A program made the position numbers and the translations under genes. 8,563 nt of DNA, taken from the NCBI GenBank assembly GCA_012033095.1, contig JAAUPO010000064.1, forward strand, positions 1 through 8,563, in the 5' to 3' direction. This document shows, one piece after another, positions 7,071 through 8,563 of the stretch. The notes under the pieces are model-generated. The model was not told where the DNA came from, ran no database searches, and was given only the letters and a program-made list of their open reading frames with translations. The stretch is from Synechococcaceae cyanobacterium RL_1_2 (lineage in GTDB: Bacteria > Cyanobacteriota > Cyanobacteriia > Cyanobacteriales > JAAUPO01). Within the stretch, counting starts at the first letter, position 1; every line of letters starts with the position of its first letter.

Positions 7071-8026
7071 TTACTCAAATTCATCTAGGGTGATTTGATT
7101 GCCCCCCTGCTGTTTTGATTGTTCGAGGGCATGAACCGAGGCCATAATTAGAATATCGGCGGATAAAGCCTGGGATGCAATGCGGGTGGCTAGACCATAG
7201 CTGAGGGTGATTGTGCCTTGGTTTTCTGGAATTTTGATTTCATCTAGGGCTTCCCTGATCATTTCCGTTACCCTCATGGCACCTTTACTATCGGTATTCG
7301 GTAATAGGATCGCAAACTCTTCTCCCCGATAGCGAGCGACTAAATCAGCAGGTCTTTTTGCAATCTTCGATAGGACTTCGGCGACCTGTACCAATAATTG
7401 ATCTGCCCGATCGCGGCCGTAATAATTTTGAAATTTTTCAAACCCATCAATCTGACATAGCACCATGGAAAGAGTCGTTTTTCTACATCCTCAAAGGAAA
7501 TGCGATCGCGGGCGCACCGTTTCCACTCCTGCACAAGGTATTGATCAAATTGAGTGCTATTAGCCAGTTTGGTCAAGGGATCAAAATTAGTAAATTTATT
7601 AAGATATTGTTCCATCTGCCCTAGCTGGGCATGGAGGCGTAATCGCTGGAGTTGGGATTCAATTCGGGTAATAACTTCTTGAGAACTAAAAGGCTTAAGG
7701 ATATAGTCAGCGGCTCCAACTTCAAAGGATTGATGACGGCTATTAAGGTTAGAGTTTTCCTGAATTAAGATGATGGGGGTCTTAGCGGTTAATTTGCTGG
7801 CCTTGAGACGTTGGGTAAAATTCAAACCACTTTGATTATTGATTAAGGGATTGATCAGCATCAGATCGGGTAAATCATTTTTGATCGCGTTAATAGCTTC
7901 CTGTTCACTCCTCACCGTTGTTACTTCATACAGTTGCAAAATCTGATTAAGTTCTTGAAGATTATTGCTCTGATTGTCCAGAATTAAAATATGTTCAGGG
8001 ATGAGAGGTACATTTACATAATTCAT
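7071..8026 (-). CDS. Response regulator-like protein, degenerate receiver plus divergent GGDEF domain, frameshifted
   Basis: With one base restored the product is 318 residues. Residues 10-130 are a receiver domain: ILILDNQ carries one of the two acidic residues (Asp17, then Asn18), the phosphoacceptor position in DLMLINPL is Asn59, not Asp, the Thr/Ser switch site is Gln89, while Lys111 of YILKPF is conserved. A linker helix (about 119-143) leads to a GGDEF domain starting FDPLTKLAN. Its signature is RGEEF (234-238), one Gly replaced by Arg; IDGFEKFQNYYG keeps one metal-binding Asp (about 194) but has Gln and Asn where substrate-contacting Asn and Asp usually stand; RPAD (225-228), five residues before RGEEF, is the c-di-GMP inhibitory I-site. 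The frame break is at GGAAA 7467-7471, where one base is missing between FEDVEKRLF and MVLCQIDGF. ATG 8026 gives the full receiver; no Shine-Dalgarno is seen. Phosphorylation-independent control, and weak or absent cyclase activity, are inferred. Confidence 0.93.
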
Positions 8027-8200
8027 AGGGGTGTTTTCAACTCACTCTAATATCGTCTAGCTATTAGCTAATGGTTCAGACCGCTTAACCTTGACCAGGC
8101 CACAAATAGACCATAGTTATTTACCCATTAAAGAACTATCCCTACCGGAAAAAATAGCGATCTATAAATTAATTAACGTAATTAACAATCTAGGGTTCTT

Positions 8201-8302
8201 CTAGCCCTGACGATCCAACTCCATCAAGGTAAATACCACCCAATTTCTGTTTTTTTGGGCATGGCTGAGCATAACGCGATCGCTCAACAATTGACCTTGC
8301 AC
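8201..8302 (-). other. Short open fragment, possible tiny protein or gene remnant
   Basis: Between TAA (8303-8305) and TAG (8201-8203) the minus strand is open from GTG 8302 for 33 residues, reading QLLSDRVMLSHAQKNRNWVV then FTLMELDRQG. The composition looks protein-like and a HIP1 site falls within it. There is no good ribosome-binding site and no longer frame, so it may be the end of a gene broken by another indel, or chance. Confidence 0.22.
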
Positions 8303-8312
8303 TTATTCACGA

Positions 8313-8326
8313 TACGTAATTACGTA
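8313..8326. repeat. Perfect 14-base palindrome
   Basis: TACGTAATTACGTA is its own reverse complement. It lies about 290 bases upstream of the REC-GGDEF start. It could be a dimer-binding operator, but distance and lack of a second copy make this speculative. Confidence 0.5.
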
Positions 8327-8398
8327 ATAATGATTGGGGCTACAACCATCCTATAGCAGTCCCAACTAGGTCATAACATGAAGATCCTTACCAGACGT

Positions 8399-8533
8399 AT
8401 AGGGCAAACGCATACTAATTTTCACTCAACGAAAGAATAATAGTTTCAGCGATTTTTTAAAATTTTTATTCTCAATAAAAGCTTGTTTAACTTTGCTTAT
8501 TGCGAAAAAGAGGAGTATGCGTTTTCCCTGACT
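8399..8533. mobile_element. Candidate MITE with terminal inverted repeats and 6-bp flanking direct repeats
   Basis: The left end AGGGCAAACGCATACT (8401-8416) matches the reverse complement of the right end 8514-8529 (AGTATGCGTTTTCCCT) at 15 of 16 bases. Immediately outside, AGACGT occurs in direct orientation at 8393-8398 and 8534-8539, as expected of a target-site duplication. The interior of about 100 bases is AT-rich and has no coding capacity. A short, transposase-less element with inverted ends fits a miniature inverted-repeat transposable element. I cannot assign it to a transposase family. Confidence 0.55.
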
Positions 8534-8563
8534 AGACGTGGCTTTCAATGTACTCAATTGTCA

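Larger units (their letters stand above)
8027..8563. other. Spacer upstream of the REC-GGDEF gene
   Basis: I find no full gene. The region contains a 33-codon open fragment (8201-8302), a HIP1 site (8276-8283), a perfect 14-base palindrome (8313-8326) and a candidate MITE near the right end. The promoter of the REC-GGDEF gene should lie in 8027-8200, but no boxes are convincing. Confidence 0.55.

Noticed and set aside
7358..7624. Plus-strand open frame over the GGDEF gene
   Set aside because: It is antisense to a recognised domain and has no independent support.

Overview
The window reads as chromosomal DNA of a cyanobacterium, probably filamentous. Evidence for this: six perfect copies of the HIP1 octamer GCGATCGC in 8.5 kb (from 1343, 2767, 5347, 5536, 7502 and 8276; about 0.1 expected by chance), moderate GC, long spacers with G/C-run palindromes of the AAATCCCCCAA...TTGGGGG type, and gene content (orphan HSDR_N nuclease, Npt-like/HEAT membrane protein with a small cNMP-binding protein, REC-GGDEF regulator) familiar from cyanobacteria. 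The exact genus cannot be told. Every recognisable gene is on the minus strand, so the transcriptional order runs from right to left.

Layout from high to low coordinates (direction of transcription): 8027-8563 is a spacer with a small candidate MITE (about 8399-8533) and a short open fragment; 7071-8026 is a REC-GGDEF regulator with a substituted phosphoacceptor; 6681-6925 is a probable small uncharacterised gene; 6345-6680 is an AT-rich spacer; 5803-6344 is infC (translation initiation factor IF-3), followed by a terminator-like hairpin; 2514-5510 is a roughly 998-residue membrane protein with an Npt-like transporter region and a long HEAT-repeat C-terminus; 1954-2430 is a 158-residue cyclic-nucleotide-binding protein, probably in the same operon; 1245-1953 is a repeat-rich spacer; 170-1244 is a stand-alone type I restriction HsdR N-terminal-domain protein; 1-169 holds another copy of the palindromic repeat.

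The most important technical point is that five of the six main coding regions are not continuous in one frame, and almost every break is a one-base length change in, or next to, a run of identical bases. When each run is changed by one base the proteins read through with family-consistent sequence and the total lengths become multiples of three (HSDR_N 358 aa, Npt/HEAT 998 aa, IF-3 180 aa, REC-GGDEF 318 aa). Because infC, an essential gene, carries three of these breaks, I read most of them as sequencing or consensus errors and not as decay. I have therefore annotated whole genes across the breaks and named each break position.

Biologically the two most interesting loci are the Npt/HEAT plus cNMP-binding pair, which looks like a membrane transporter or sensor coupled to a second-messenger-binding partner, and the REC-GGDEF protein, in which the receiver has Asn where the phosphoacceptor Asp should be and the cyclase site is divergent (RGEEF) while the c-di-GMP inhibitory motif RxxD is kept.
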